A stretch of 64,000 bases of DNA. Source: Glandiceps talaboti. Taxonomy: Eukaryota; Hemichordata; Enteropneusta; Spengelidae. Position numbers and translations under genes: made by a program. The stretch lies in contig NC_135553.1 in the NCBI RefSeq assembly GCF_964340395.1, positions 6,221,501 through 6,285,500 of the forward strand, in the 5' to 3' direction. This document shows positions 27,611 to 40,502 of this stretch, piece by piece. How positions within the stretch are numbered: position 1 is the first letter of the stretch; the number at the start of each line of letters is the position of its first letter. Below the pieces are notes generated by a model that saw nothing but the letters and a program-made list of their open reading frames with translations, was not told where the DNA came from and ran no database searches.

Positions 27611-30600
27611 TCAAACATCTCTTGCTCTAAAGGTGCTAGTTTCTGTAGTTGGAATTTATAATAATGCCAGCTGTAGCTAGCCAGTCCCCAATGTTGCCTG
27701 TGTAAGTTTTACAGTCACCATGTTCTGTTTTTGACAAAATATTTTACCTCATACTATTTTTGATAAAATGGGAACTAACAGTATGTCTTTGATGTTGGGG
27801 CAAAATTTCAATTTGTATAAAGACAATACACAAATCCTCAGAGCTTGACAATTAAAATTAGTAACATATACATGAATTTTGAGTCAGGAAAACTCATGGA
27901 CTTTTTAATAGAGATGTATTATCCTCCTGATAATTGTGTTCCTTTTTCCCCATGAATTCTGTAGCATTTCATTTCTGTGCCAAGCATTGTCAATTTTTTG
28001 AACTTTTTATTTTTTTTTTCACTGGCATCTCAGGGTAAATATTACATTTTGTTGTATGTTGGGAAAACAATGGTTTGTTCAGCATTTAATGGCATGGAAT
28101 CACAACTTAACACAGGGTATTTCATTTCCCTAAATTAGATGTCTCTATGATGCAGAACAACACCAATACAGGCTATAACACACAAAGATTATAGAAAGGC
28201 TAATATGACATGCTTGTCTATATAGGTGTTGTAAATACAGTCAATATATTAGGTGTAAATTTGTGCAACAGCGCTATGTCTAGAATTAAAGGCCAGAGTT
28301 CCAATCCCAGGTTCTTGTATTAGTGTATTGTATCAGTCAAGCCAGATTACATGGGATTATTCTTTTGTTTATTGTTTAGGACCGACTTTTTCTATAGTTC
28401 TGACAACTGTTTTTCAACCTAAATTTTTTTCCTAATCCAAATGGCTGGACCTCTAAAGTGTATGTAGTTTATATGTATTTGTATAGACTTATAGTCAACT
28501 GATAGTGTGTAGTACATATATTTGTCAATCCAGTAACGTCATTCAATGGTGGCATGCCTCACAGACAGCAAGGAGTGATATAAATACCTTGCGATATAAA
28601 CCGGAGTGGTGTTTTTAGTGGTGATGGTTTGGGTTTAGTCCCTCATAACTGTCTAATTTAGAAATGTCACCTGATCTAGTTAAAATTGCAATAATAGGGA
28701 CATCCAGTGTAGAAAACATAGCCAGTATATCTTGCATCACATACTACCAATAGAAAAATACATATTAGCTGAAAGGTTTACATAGAATCGTGCCAAGGCC
28801 TTGCCATTGCAGAAATTTACTTTAGAGGTAGATAATAGATATAATACTAGTAATATCAGTTTACATGACATTAGATGACCATAAATGGTTTCGGTAGTAA
28901 GGGTTCTCCCGCAACTCAACAATGTACTGTGGCAATCTTGATTTTCTTGGAATTTACATTTCATCGGACAAAACACTTGCATATGCCAAGTAAAGATGAA
29001 ATAGCTCACTAAGTTTTAACTTCAGTGGAAAAGATGCAGCCAAAATGGAAGAAAATGTATCAATTGTACAAGAAATTAAAGTGTTCCCCAGTGAACAGTA
29101 CAGTGGTGCAGTGAACAACTCTACAGGCAGACTCACATTCATGCTGTCTGTATAATATCTATAGTTTGCTAACAATTAGAAATATGTCAACAGAGATAGA
29201 TGAGTTGTTTGATACATAACAGGGTTGCAATGTACTGTATTGTGGACAATTCAGGTAGTAAACTACTGTCCAGAGGCAATCTTACATGACATGTTAATTT
29301 TCTGTATTTTACAAGATTTTACAGGAAGTACATTTTCTATGAAACATGTCCATTTGTTTTGAATGGAGGGCTGTATAAAAGTAAATTTTCTATTCTGTAT
29401 GTATTTGATTCGGTGTATTTGTAAGCAGCATGGATTTTCGCATGCCTTGAGATGTATTTTGATTACATGGTAGATAGCCTTGGACCATAGATTAAGACTC
29501 TTGTTGACAGGAGAGGCTGGCCATGAACTAGAATACAGATAACAACACAGAGTCACAGTCTTTGTGATTAATTAATATAGGAATGTGGAAAGTAACTAAG
29601 ACTATAAGACAGAATATAAGAAACATTTTTTGGAGAAAAATATGTTATTACTGTAATTGACTTTGTCGGAGCTTGGAAGAAGTTACAGTACAATGTATGT
29701 ACATCATCTTTCTTATTGAAAGCCCTGTATTGGGCTGGCCTTCATTTTCTTTCTTCTTTTTTACTCACTCTAACCAATTTACAAATCTGTTTTATTGCTT
29801 TTTTCATCATAGCCCTGTATACAAATAGTAACGAGGGTTGGGGGTGGGGGTTAGGCTTGTGTTTTTGTACTTTACTAACTTAGCCAGAGAACTAATTACA
29901 CTTTATACCAACTTCACAGTGTAGTATAATGGGAATCACTTATATCATTTTTTTGGTGTCAAGTACATTTTCTAATATTTCTGTAAAGTACTTCTGGCAT
30001 TTTATCGTTTATTTATGATGCTTCCATGGACAGTATGACCAAATGTAAAATGCACAACTGAAATCAAGAGGATACCTCATCAATATAAGAAAGAAAAGAT
30101 ATGGAAAACAACTCCATTCCGTTGCTAGATTTCCTTGTGTTAATTCTAGGAATGAATAAGTTTGTCAATCCATAATAGTAAACAGTGGCAATCAACATTT
30201 GCCTTTTCATGGGAAAAAAAAAACAGGTCACACTTCAGATATAGACTAAGAAATAAAATGTCATGCAAATATCTCTACTCGACATAGGTAGATTAGCTGT
30301 AAAATCAAGTGTCAGGGGGTTACTATACTAGACTGTAAGATACGTTGTGTTGTGCCACCCTCGCTGGCCTGCTCAAAGCATGGGCATCATGGAACAATAA
30401 AGCTAAGATTATGGATATTTATAATCTAATAACAATAGTATGTAATACAAATACGCGTAAACATGTGCGTGAAACTGACAGGTATGAAGCTTGAAGTGAG
30501 CGGACGATTGTGACTATTATTGCAATAAAGCTTACTGATGTGTATTTTCAGTGTTAACCTCCTTCCTTTGATGTAATAATCTTCAGATTCAACGAGAATA

Positions 30601-31430
30601 TCAATACAAACACTTGAAACCCCAGAAAACCTAGTCTTTCTCACGTCACTGTAGAATTAGAACAACACCATGTCCCCGTACCACCGCCGTAACGTTACAC
30701 GGTAGCTTCCTGGTTTACCTTACATCGACGTTGGTGGCGCACTTTAAAAATGAAGCGCGAGCGCGAGCAGACGATCGATCGATATTTTGTTGCGTTGCTA
30801 GGAAGGCCGAGGAAGCGCTCTCATATTCATATGAAGACATGTCTATGTTATAGTGTGCAGAGAAGGTTACATGAGTGAGCGCGTCCGCGCCCTTAGCAAC
30901 CAATTGCAACAATGTATCATTCGACACTCTCGCTACAGAAGTGAGCCACCAACGTTCATTTTGACACAATATATTTCTCGAACAGACACATCACATGCAT
31001 TACACATAAATCTACATCTACAATAGGAAAAGACTGGAATTTTTTTGTTTCGTTTTCAAATTCTATTTTCATTTTGTTATTTTATATATTCACAATCTTA
31101 GCTTTATTGTGCCATGATGCCCATGCTCAAAGTAGTTGGCCAATGTGTGAGGGCATCCCATCACGGCGTACCTTACAGACTATTACTATGCATGCTATGG
31201 GAGTCTGTAGGGAGATGTGTGAAGCATCACAGGGGTTTCTATACTTGATGTAGGAAGAAAGGGTGTCGTCAACTTTAAGTCGATCAGACTGTTGGTTGGC
31301 ATTCATTAGGTTATTGGAACCAATATTAAAGTACATAAATATAGACTTCAATGTTGTATAAACCACTCCATGGTTTAAATGGAGCTGGATGTTATGAAAG
31401 GATGGAGAATAAACATTGTATGCTTTATAA
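27611..31430. other. Intergenic region between convergent TMEM104 and IQCK
   Basis: No recognisable coding exon on either strand. The main structure is the nested inverted repeat at 30318-31186, listed separately. A TTTATT at 31439-31444 is a likely polyadenylation signal for IQCK on the minus strand. Confidence 0.5.
30318..31186. mobile_element. Nested inverted-repeat element with GC-rich core
   Basis: The outer arms, about 30318-30413 and 31091-31186, are inverted copies sharing GCATGGGCATCATGG and AATAAAGCTAAGATT. Inside is a second foldback with arms about 30726-30824 and 30860-30958, sharing CGTTGGTGGC-CACTT, TTGTTGC, GTTGCTA and GCGCTC. The inner arms are markedly richer in CG than the AT-rich surroundings (for example GAAGCGCGAGCGCGAGC). 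The 300 bases between the left outer and inner arms hold an unrecognised minus-strand open stretch (30426-30644). It looks like one MITE inside another, or a composite foldback. No transposase was seen. Confidence 0.6.
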
Positions 31431-31944
31431 TATGTAACTTTATTACAAATAAAAATTATCACAAGAAATATATACAGTTTGTGTTCTATGTTTTTTTTTA
31501 AGACTTGACTGAAAAATATAGAGATTCACCCCTCCCCTCCATTACACAAACAATCAAATTGGTGTTTCATCTTTCAGGAAACAATTACATATTCATAATT
31601 TTACTGTGGATAAAGACAAGCTACAATAGTGTCTGCATGATGAAATGTACAACAGTACCAAATAAATCAATTTGTACAGATAAATTGTGCATATCTAATA
31701 TAAAGCTTGACTCATATGTTCATGGAATGAAACTGTACTGTATACTGAAGCCATGTCAGTACAATTTAGTCTCTAGCTGGAACAGAATCATGACTGGATT
31801 GTTCCTTAAATTACCAATATTTGTCTGACGGGCTTCACTATTCACTTTAGTCCTGTCACGATTCAATGATGTATTCACTTCATCTGAAGACTGATGAAGT
31901 ATTTTCTCTAAAATGTGTGTTTATAAATAATGTGTACATATTGG

Positions 31945-34900
31945 CTATGGTACAGGACTTGGTACAGTCTTAGTCTGTGATGATGATCTTGACAGTGGTG
32001 TTTTAGCACCAACTGATCTAGTAGGACTTGGTGATTTACGTTTAAAGTCCACACTACGTCTGCCACCTTGAAATCCACAAGCACCTTCCTCATCACTATT
32101 TGGTGGTTCGTGCTTCTTCCAAAAGTTCTCTACTTTGACTGAAATATCTTCATTTTCTTCTCGTAATTCTCTCTGCCATTCCCTTAGTTCTTGGATTTCT
32201 GGATCCCTCCTCACCTGAACATACAGTGACAGTAATATTAGATTAGTTTTATCTAGTGTACAGATAGTGTTATGTGAAAGAACTCTTCAAAGAAAGTGAC
32301 AGCTTACTTACCCACTACTTTATCTGTAAAATAAAACCAGTTAAGTTTGCAGCTGACAGGAACTTGCAGAAGTGTCATTTATCCCCCTTGGTCCAATGGT
32401 TTCAGCACCCCTCTCCTCCCCTCCCCCACCCAATCTTATTACTCCTAGTGTACACTTCTGCTCATTTGTTGAAATCAAAGAAACTTTAAATGTAGTCAAT
32501 TTATTCCTTATAGAACTGAATTTTGGCATGAAATATAATCATTCTCAACCATCTATCTAAAGTATATGTCGAGTGTATACAAATTGTTCTTTATAAAGTA
32601 AAGTAAGTCAAATCTAACTCAATTTCTCATACCCCTGTTTTCCATTGGAATATCGAGGAAACTAAATAAATTTCGCAACTTATCCTCCTTGTTTGTGGGT
32701 TCCTCAGAACTTGTCACCAGTGTCAGTGTAACATTTGTACACGGTACTATACTAATGACCTCACTGTTAGGAATGATTTATAGTAAATTTCAAACTTACC
32801 ATATAGCCTCTATAGAATGCTTGTATAATAATGGCTGCTTCCTCCTCAGTCCAAATCAGAGATAAAGGTAATGGTGGCCTAGGATTTTCTGCCAATATTT
32901 TCTGTACAAATGGAATCTCATCTAATGTGTCATTTTCTCTACCAAAGTAATCTGCATTATGCCTGAAATAGTACAAAATGGTTCACTTTTATTTGACAAT
33001 GATCGTTAACTTGGCATTATTTCACCATCATGCCTGTACATGTATTACCTATACACTAGTGATAATAAAAGATGACAAAACTACTGTAGAGTTTATTAAT
33101 CATTTGTGTACTAGTAGACTATAAATTGTTCACTTTTATTGTAGCTGACGCTGATGGCCCTTGTGCAGCAGGGAATATGTTGCGATAGCTCTCTCACACA
33201 AACACTCCACACATGTTACAAACTCTCCACACAAGGAATGCACACATTCACAACTATATTATCTTAAGTGTTTTATATAAGGCAAAGAATTATTACAACT
33301 ATTGCAGTTACTAACTCTGTCTAAAACTTCTTATGATATAGTTGTGTAAAGAATCTGCTTACCTCCATAGGTATTCTGTCAGGAAATCTAATCCATTAAA
33401 CCGAAATCTCTTCCTCTGTTAAATAGAAGTATGAATATGTGTTAATAATGTCTGAGGAGGATGATAATGATAAAATCAAAACTTTTTTCCATGCATCAAA
33501 TATGTACTGTGTATGTGTTGTATTAGTGTGGTGATTTAAACTTATGTGTTCACACTATGTGATCTTCAAACTTACAGTATACATTAATGCCAACTGGAAA
33601 TTACTCAAAAGAAAACTGATCATGATTATTAAATAAATTTGTGAGAAAGCCTATGTATAATATTTACATGCATGCATTGCTAGAAGAAAATGGTGCATTC
33701 CATGTCACCCTGATTTCAGTTAATGTACATGTAACTTCACATTTTGTAGTAGGAAGTCAGCTCTGTATTAACAGAAACTATTATATATTATAATTTCAGC
33801 TTGCCATGACCTACCTCAAAACATTTCTCTTCCTTGGCTGTTTTTAACATTTCTAGCATTCCAGGTAAAAGTGTAGGAAATACATAGTGTTCTAGATACT
33901 CTCTTGGTGTACCTAGCAGTAAAATAGCACATTCAATTTTATGTATACATTCAGAATTCATACAGAAGATAAAGGTATTAAATGGGTGATGATTAGAAAG
34001 AAGATCAATGTGTTACTCAATATTTTCCAAACCCCCCCCCCCAACCCCCCCATAACAAAGCAAAACTTAAAGAGATCTCATTACTGTTATTTGGGTTCTA
34101 TCATCTATAGTAAGTAAAAAGAATGATGTACATGTATGGTGGAACGAGTTTGTAAGTTATTTGATGAGGGTGACCGTCTGTATGAAGTTTATAATAGCTA
34201 CAATAGTTAATAGTAGTCTGGAATCCAGTCAATTGGGTATTTCACTCTCACTGTTCCCGTATCACATATGTGTCACTTGGCTATTATGACCTACATGTAT
34301 TACTTCAATGAAGCTATGGCCAGAAAACAAATTCTTATAATTCTTCCTGTTGTAAGATGACATCGATAGTATCCCCACATGATTAGAACCACATTGGAAG
34401 GTTGAGCTGTGTAATGTAAACATGATTTACCATATTCAATGTTGCTGCAAGAAATCATAATCTAATTTAGGTTTGAATACACAACCATTATATAGCAAAA
34501 TGCCAGGCGTGGTACATGTAGGGGAAAAGTGAGAGCTTGACTGGATTCGAGACTATGGATGAGGAAGCCACAATAGAATTCTTCAAAAAGATTTTTTAAA
34601 TCATGCTCAAGAATTTTGCAAGTCAGAAAAAATAGCATCTGCGAAGTTACAACAAAAAATATTTGTCCACATTTTCAGCCAGCCAGCTACTTTGAAAATT
34701 TGCCAATCATGAATGTTACAGTATCTGGTAAACGCAATATATGATATTTATCTTTTTGATATTTTATGGTAAATATTGCTAGAAACTCACATGTATCTTT
34801 GGGAGGAGGTGCTGGAGGTGTTGGTGGGGGTGACTTAGGTGGTTTTTCCAACATTGTGTGACCCACTAACGCTGGATGAGATATCGCTGGATCAAAGTTT

Positions 34901-35664
34901 TCTGTGGCATCACAGTCAACGTCAACCTGTTGGATCATTTTACCATAGATGACAGGAGTGTGTGCTGCTGGATCATACTGGATAATATCTGTTACAACTG
35001 ATGCTGTGTCGTCTTCTAGTTTGAATGGTGGCCTTTTCAAGGCAAACTCTGTCATTTTGATAAGAAAAGTTGTGAAATACAAATAAAGGTATTATATATT
35101 AGTGCGTTTGTAATATAGTGATTGTTTAGGTGGATTCTGTCCCTTTTTTAAGTTATTTTATTTTTATATAATTCATAAAGCAATATATGATATTTATCTT
35201 TCACAGTTTGTAGTTTGTTATTGTAATTGTGGTTCAAGATATAATAAATTAACTGTTATTTAATAGTGTTAATAAATTATGGACGTCTAGGGCTTTCAGG
35301 TTTCTACGGCCATGTAATTCTACCATGGATATATTAGTGCTAATACGTCCATTAATCTACTAGTACCAAAAGCTCGTCCTTCACACATTATCGACCATTT
35401 CTGTCTACATCATTTATAATTCAGTACAGTATGAAATGTACCACGGGTCATAGGTGTCAGTGATTCGATTCGTGTAGCATAGCAATGTGCTGTGTACGAC
35501 GATTACCCATCACATTGCCTGTTTGCAGGCCCATCAAATTGCCATATAAATTATAACCAACAGTTCATCTTTAACTGAAATGTTTGGTTTCACTAACCTT
35601 TGCATATTTCGTCCCATAATATGGGCTCTTTCTTGTCCGAAACGACAGACATTTTGGACAACAT
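31945..35664 (-). CDS. IQCK: IQ motif-containing protein K
   Basis: Exons in transcription order: 35598-35664, 34791-35048, 33815-33912, 33363-33415, 32800-32962 and 31945-32214; 302 residues against about 287 in human. Each junction is in frame. Conserved blocks in order: LWDEICKEFALKRPPF near the N-terminus, KDTCTPREYLEHYVFPTLLPGM, AKEEKCFERKRF, DFLTEYLWR, RPPLPLSLI and the calmodulin-binding-type IQ motif IQAFYRGYMVR (residues 205-215), followed by RDPEIQELREWQ. The C-terminal 50 residues are serine/proline-rich and low in complexity. A second in-frame ATG lies four codons downstream of the first. IQCK is often associated with ciliated cells, but its molecular role is not established. It is head-to-head with KNOP1. 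Confidence 0.94.
34733..35203. repeat. 22-bp direct repeat flanking IQCK exon 2
   Basis: GCAATATATGATATTTATCT occurs in both introns bordering IQCK exon 2, at about 34735 and about 35181. The two occurrences are exact over at least 22 bases. They may be remnants of a repeat or of the event that placed the exon. Confidence 0.6.
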
Positions 35665-36006
35665 CTTGTTGTTGCCTAGTGCCTAACAACACCAATTATA
35701 ATCAGATAAACATTCCCACTCCAAAGAAGTAGGTCCACAGTTTTTTATGTGTTGACAAAGAATATGGGATAAATTTACGTCGTATATTTGAATTTTGTTA
35801 ATATATTATTACAAAAAGTGTACACATTTCATAGCAATGGTTTTAGTACATCAAAATAATAAGTGAATTGATATCAAGTGACTGTGATTCGGTTTGGTTG
35901 TCAAGCAGCTGGATTCCGACGTTGGGGGAGCCCTTTATTTGGGAGATGATTTCCTTTCGGGGTCAAAGTTCATAGGGCAACTAAGCTTGGGTCACACACG
36001 TGGATC
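35665..36006. promoter_or_regulatory. Divergent promoter of IQCK and KNOP1
   Basis: Opposite start codons are 342 bases apart. No TATA box or simple palindromic factor site stands out. The interval is AT-rich near IQCK and GC-richer near KNOP1. Its role is inferred from the gene arrangement. Confidence 0.55.
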
Positions 36007-39000
36007 ATGGAGAATGCGTGTCCAGCGTCGAAAAAACGAAAAAAGAAGTCAGTAAAGTCTGAAATTGACAGAGAAGAGTCTCCAAACCTGAAAACTAAAG
36101 ACAGGGGTCATTTGAACAGTCAAGAGGTATGCAATCAAGGCACAGATAAGTTGAAAATAGACAAATCCAAAGGTGATGCCAAAAGCAAATGTGATGGTGC
36201 CATTGATGGTGCAGGTAGTTCACATAGAATGACTCAGAAGAAAAAGAAACACAAAGATAAGAAAAGAAAGTCACATGACAGAGAAACTCCTGAGATACAC
36301 ACAGTGCAAAATGATACCATGGTAGATGTTGACCACAAATTAGATAAACATTGTGAAGATGGCAGGGAACATTGCAACCGTGGTGAAGATACAGTTGTGA
36401 TGGCAACAGAAGAACTTAAATGTGAAAAAAAGAGCCACAATAAGAAAAAAAAGAATTGCAATGGTACTGGCCACTTGGCAGATGATAAAGTATCAGAGTT
36501 AGGAATTCAAGAAGAAAATTGTGTCAACAGTCAAGAAATGTCTGAAAAACACAAGAAAAAGAAGAAGAAACATAAACAGAAGGATCCTAAGAATGGATCG
36601 ATAAATGAAGAGTATGGAAAAAGTGAAACAGAGAATGAAGAGTTGAAAAGTTCTGATGACAGTAGGAAAATAGAAAACAGAAAGAGGAAAAATGAAAGTG
36701 ATAAATCAGCTGTAAGTCACACAAATGGGTCACATATGAAAAGTGAAGAACTACAAACAGTTGATGAAAAAGTAGGAACGAAACAGAAAAAGAAAAAGAA
36801 AAAGAGAAAACGTGATAGAAGTAAGAACACTGATGTGGGACCAGAAAGTCAGCAACCATCAGATATGGAAAGGGTAAAGAATAGTGATGTCAACAAAGAG
36901 AAAGAGGGAAAACCACGGAAGAGGAAACACACTAACTCTGATGAGGCAGAAGTCATCGCTGAAATTGACAACATTGCTGAGAGTGACTTGGTTATTGATG
37001 AAAAGACCTTGAAGAAACAGAAAAAGAAGAAAAAACGGAATCATAGTGATGAAGTTGGCGACCATGAAGAAATCAAAGTTTCTAAACAAGATGAAGCAGA
37101 TTCAACAACTGATGGAGGTAAGAAGAAAAAGAAGAAACATAAAACGGAGAAAAACAAGATGAAAGAAAATTGCTCATCAGTGGAAGAGACGAAAAATCAA
37201 AAGTCAAAGAAAAGAAAACGTGACAGCCCTGATGTGATACAAGTTGACTGTGACAAGCATAACAAGAGGAAAACAACAGAGGAAATATTTGATGAGAGTG
37301 AAATGGCAGTGAAGAAAAGGAAACGAGCAAATATAAATCAAGATGATTTAGGAAATGTTAGTGGTTCTGAGAGTCAAGTCAACACAGAAGGTACGGATTG
37401 TAAAAGAAAAAAGAAAAAACACAAAAAGGATAAATCCAATGAAGTAACAGAAATACAAGAAAATGTTGACAATGTGTCAAAGAAAAAAACAAAGAAAGAT
37501 GAATGCACTGAGGAATTTGTTGAACAAAAATGTGAAAAAGTTACAAAGGAAAAACATAAAAAGAAGAAAGCTGATAACACCAAAGAATGTATTGATGTTG
37601 AAAATGAAAATGTGAACAAAAAACATAAAAAGAAGGAAAAGGTTAAACATCAACAATCTAGTGCAGAAAATGGCAAAGAAAGGGAACAAGGCTCACTAGA
37701 AAGTAGTATATCAAATAAAAGTGAAGAGATGACACCAAGTAAAAAGAATAAGAAGTCAAAAAAGAATAGAAAATATAAAGACAGTGACGTCAACCCTAGA
37801 GAGGTTAATGACAAGAACACAGAAAACACAAGAGATAGTGAACAAACTAAAGAACATGATAAGACACCAGAGAAACAAGCAACTGAGGTGACTAAGGTAA
37901 GACTGGTATCACTGTTATTTGTGACATTATTGCTGTTAATGGCTGCCATTTATTTGGTTAGTGAAGATGAGAGATTTTGAATATTGGATATACATGTCTT
38001 TTCAATTTATGAAAGGCTGTACTGTTGTTTGGAATACACCTTGCCAGACATTATGATGCTAATATTCAAATACAGTATTTTTGCCTCAGTTTGGTAACCC
38101 TGGTAACATGAACAGAATGGGAAGTATGCCAAAGTTGCACAGATCTCCATACCGTGTACCTTAACTTTTGTGAGAAGCCCTAGTAAATTGACTAGGGAAC
38201 TAAGATATATTTTACCTACTAGTAATACGTACTGAAACCCTGAAATAGTCTCACAGCATATATAATTTATACCCCACTGATACGATATAAAATATATCTC
38301 TTACTTTATCTGTGAACTGTAAATATAAATTCTATCATATTCACATTGTACTAAACAGGTAATCATACTGTTACATGAAGCAATTGTTTGAAGAAGTAAC
38401 TGCATTTTTACTTTACATTTTGTCTAGACCATTTTAAGTTCAATACCTTTTGCCTTATGATTGATAATTATAGAGTTACAGTGAGAAGTAATATTATATT
38501 GTAGTCATAGCAACATTTCAATTATGGTTTATGTTTGTACTTCTCATTTGGGCTACTCGGGTACTGGGATAGACTGATCAATTTGGTACTGGTGGACGCT
38601 CTTTTAATTCACTTGTCACAATAACAAGCATTTCCACTTACCAGTAATTCATTCACCTCATGATGTCGCAATTACATGGGACCAAAAATAGTGCCATTTG
38701 TAAAACATATTATACACAGACTTATGAGGTGTCTTTGTATACTTTCAGGTTAACATGGGACAGTGGAGTACAGCTGATTTCCAGTCTTCTACAGACAAGA
38801 TGAAGTTCTTCCGATTAATGGGAGGTTTTAAGAAAGCAACTGCCAGTTCTGTACCGAGTGGTGGAACTTCATCAAACACGGCACTTGGTCAAAATGATGC
38901 CAGAGATCTAAACCAAGGGTTAGAAAACCAGTTTGAAAGAGCCTTGATGATGAAACAAAGTATCAGAAAAGGATTTGGTCTTGGATACAGTGAACCTGAG

Positions 39001-39060
39001 AAACCCAAGAAATTTACTATTGATCCAAATGTTATACGATCTCATAAATTTGAGGATTAA
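36007..39060 (+). CDS. KNOP1: Lysine-rich nucleolar protein 1
   Basis: Two exons: 36007-37896 and 38749-39060, joined in frame at ...EVTK|VNMGQW; 733 residues, much longer than human KNOP1 (about 458). Exon 1 encodes a low-complexity region of lysine clusters (KKKKKHK-type, well over ten of them) separated by acidic/serine stretches, typical of nucleolar proteins. Identification rests on the C-terminal domain from about residue 634: GQWSTADFQ, MKFFRLMGGFKK, LGQNDA, the LENQFERALMMK helix, GFGLGYS and the terminal HKFED, collinear with human KNOP1 (QWNTAGF..., FLRLMGGFK, GLGF, KLED). The family is nucleolar. Reading through the donor at 37897 would give a short hydrophobic tail ending at 37980, judged an intron artefact. 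It is head-to-head with IQCK, as in human. Confidence 0.93.
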
Positions 39061-39740
39061 GATTTTGAATTTATGTAGTCGTCATTTCTGGTATGACTTG
39101 TATTTAGAATGTAGCTGTATTTAGATGAGATGGTACACAATAGACAAAGAGAATGCTTCTATGGTGAATTTGATTATTTGATGATATTGTGCTATGTTTA
39201 AAGGTCCACCAGCTGCAACTGTAATGTTTTTTTGAAATCCTTTTGGTGATAAAATATACACCCTGAAAAGTATTGAATGACCTGTTGGTAAACATACATG
39301 TATTTATGTAGAAGTACACATAGTATGGTGCAATATATCCAATCAAAATGATTTTTGGGTCCACACCCAAAAATCAATTAATCATGATTTCAACTTATTA
39401 CTATACTATTTATGGATAAAATTGACCTCTAATTGACATACAATGTCAAAACACAATACCCAGTAATAGCTAGTACAGGTGTAATACCCTGGTATGTTGT
39501 AGAAAATATGTTGATATCTGTAGTGACACATTTGAACTTTTACATATTCATTTTATTCAAGTTATTTTCATTTTGCTCCCAATATGTAATTTAGAATTTT
39601 CTGTACTACTACATGTGAGGATTTTGTGAGTCTTCTCTTTATAAAGTTTACTGGTTTCAATAGTTAAAGTGTAACCTTCAACAAGTAGTGAACCTATGTG
39701 ATGTATAGCACTCCTAATAAGAGAAATAAATATAAGCATT
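39061..39740 (+). other. KNOP1 3' UTR
   Basis: The 3' UTR ends near the AATAAA at 39725-39730. It contains a dispersed repeat at 39196-39375, listed separately. Nothing else was seen. Confidence 0.5.
39196..39375 (+). repeat. Dispersed repeat, copy A (copy B at 52224-52392, inverted)
   Basis: From TTTAAAGGTCCACCAGCTGC to GATTTTTGGGTCCACACCC, this matches the reverse complement of 52224-52392 along its length. Shared words are AGCTGCAACTG, CCTGAA, GTATTGAATGAC, TGTATTT and GTACACATA. The 3' edge is itself palindromic (ATTTTTGGGT...ACCCAAAAAT). It lies in the 3' UTR of KNOP1. It is a non-autonomous element of unknown class. Confidence 0.65.
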
Positions 39741-39795
39741 TATTGAAGATTATGTTTTGAATGTTTATTGATAGATATTGTAATAAACAGCGTAT

Positions 39796-40502
39796 GTGCA
39801 AGTCTGAACTACACCATGTGAAATGTTTCATATGTGCAAGTCTGTGAACTATACCATGTGAAATGTTTCATATGGGTAAGTCTGAACTATACCATGTGAA
39901 ATATTTCATATGTGCAAGTCTGTGAACTATACCATGTGAAATGTTTCATATGGGTAAGTCTGAACTATACCATGTGAAATATTTCATATGGGCAAGTCTG
40001 TGAACTATACCATGTGAAATGTTTCATATGGGTAAGTCTGTGAACTATACCACGTGAAATGTTTCATATGTGCAAGTCTGAACTATACCATGTGAAATGT
40101 TTCATATGGGTAAGTCTGTGAACTATACCATGTGAAATGTTTCATATGGGCAAGTCTGTGAACTATACCATGTGAAATGTTTCATATGTGCAAGTCTGTG
40201 AACTATACCATGTGAAATGTTTCATATGGGTAAGTCTGAACTACACCATGTGAAATATTTCATATGTGCAAGTCTGTGAACTATACCATGTGAAATGTTT
40301 CATATGGGTAAGTCTGAACTATACCATGTGAAATATTTCATATGGGCAAGTCTGTGAACTATACCATGTGAAATGTTTCATATGGGTAAGTCTGTGAACT
40401 ATACCATGTGAAATATTTCATATGTGCAAGTCTGTGAACTATTCCATGTGAAATGTTTCATATGGGTAAGTCTGTGAACTATACCATGTGAAATATTGCA
40501 TA
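39796..40502. repeat. 18-copy 38/40-bp minisatellite
   Basis: Eighteen units alternate between two lengths, 40 bp (AAGTCTGTGAACTATACC) and 38 bp (AAGTCTGAACTATACC, lacking GT). Unit starts are GTGCAAG, GGGTAAG or GGGCAAG. Every unit contains CATGTGAAATGTTTCATATG, an almost perfect palindrome. Nearly all 38-bp units also carry ATATTT instead of ATGTTT, so variants travel together in blocks, implying duplication of multi-unit segments. The array lies just past the KNOP1 polyadenylation signal. Confidence 0.95.

Noticed and set aside
28260-28330. tRNA-like B box (GAGTTCCAATCCCAGG)
   Set aside because: No matching A box, no cloverleaf and no flanking repeat structure were seen. A chance match or a very old remnant.
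36095-37949. Many minus-strand open frames rich in Phe, Ser and Leu opposite KNOP1
   Set aside because: They are antisense shadows of lysine/glutamate codons.
37897-37980. Hydrophobic C-terminal tail of KNOP1 by read-through
   Set aside because: A good donor at 37897 joins in phase to the conserved C-terminal domain. The hydrophobic tail is translated intron.
39796-40502. CRISPR-like regular array
   Set aside because: Units are directly adjacent with no unique spacers, and the genome is a eukaryote's. It is a minisatellite.
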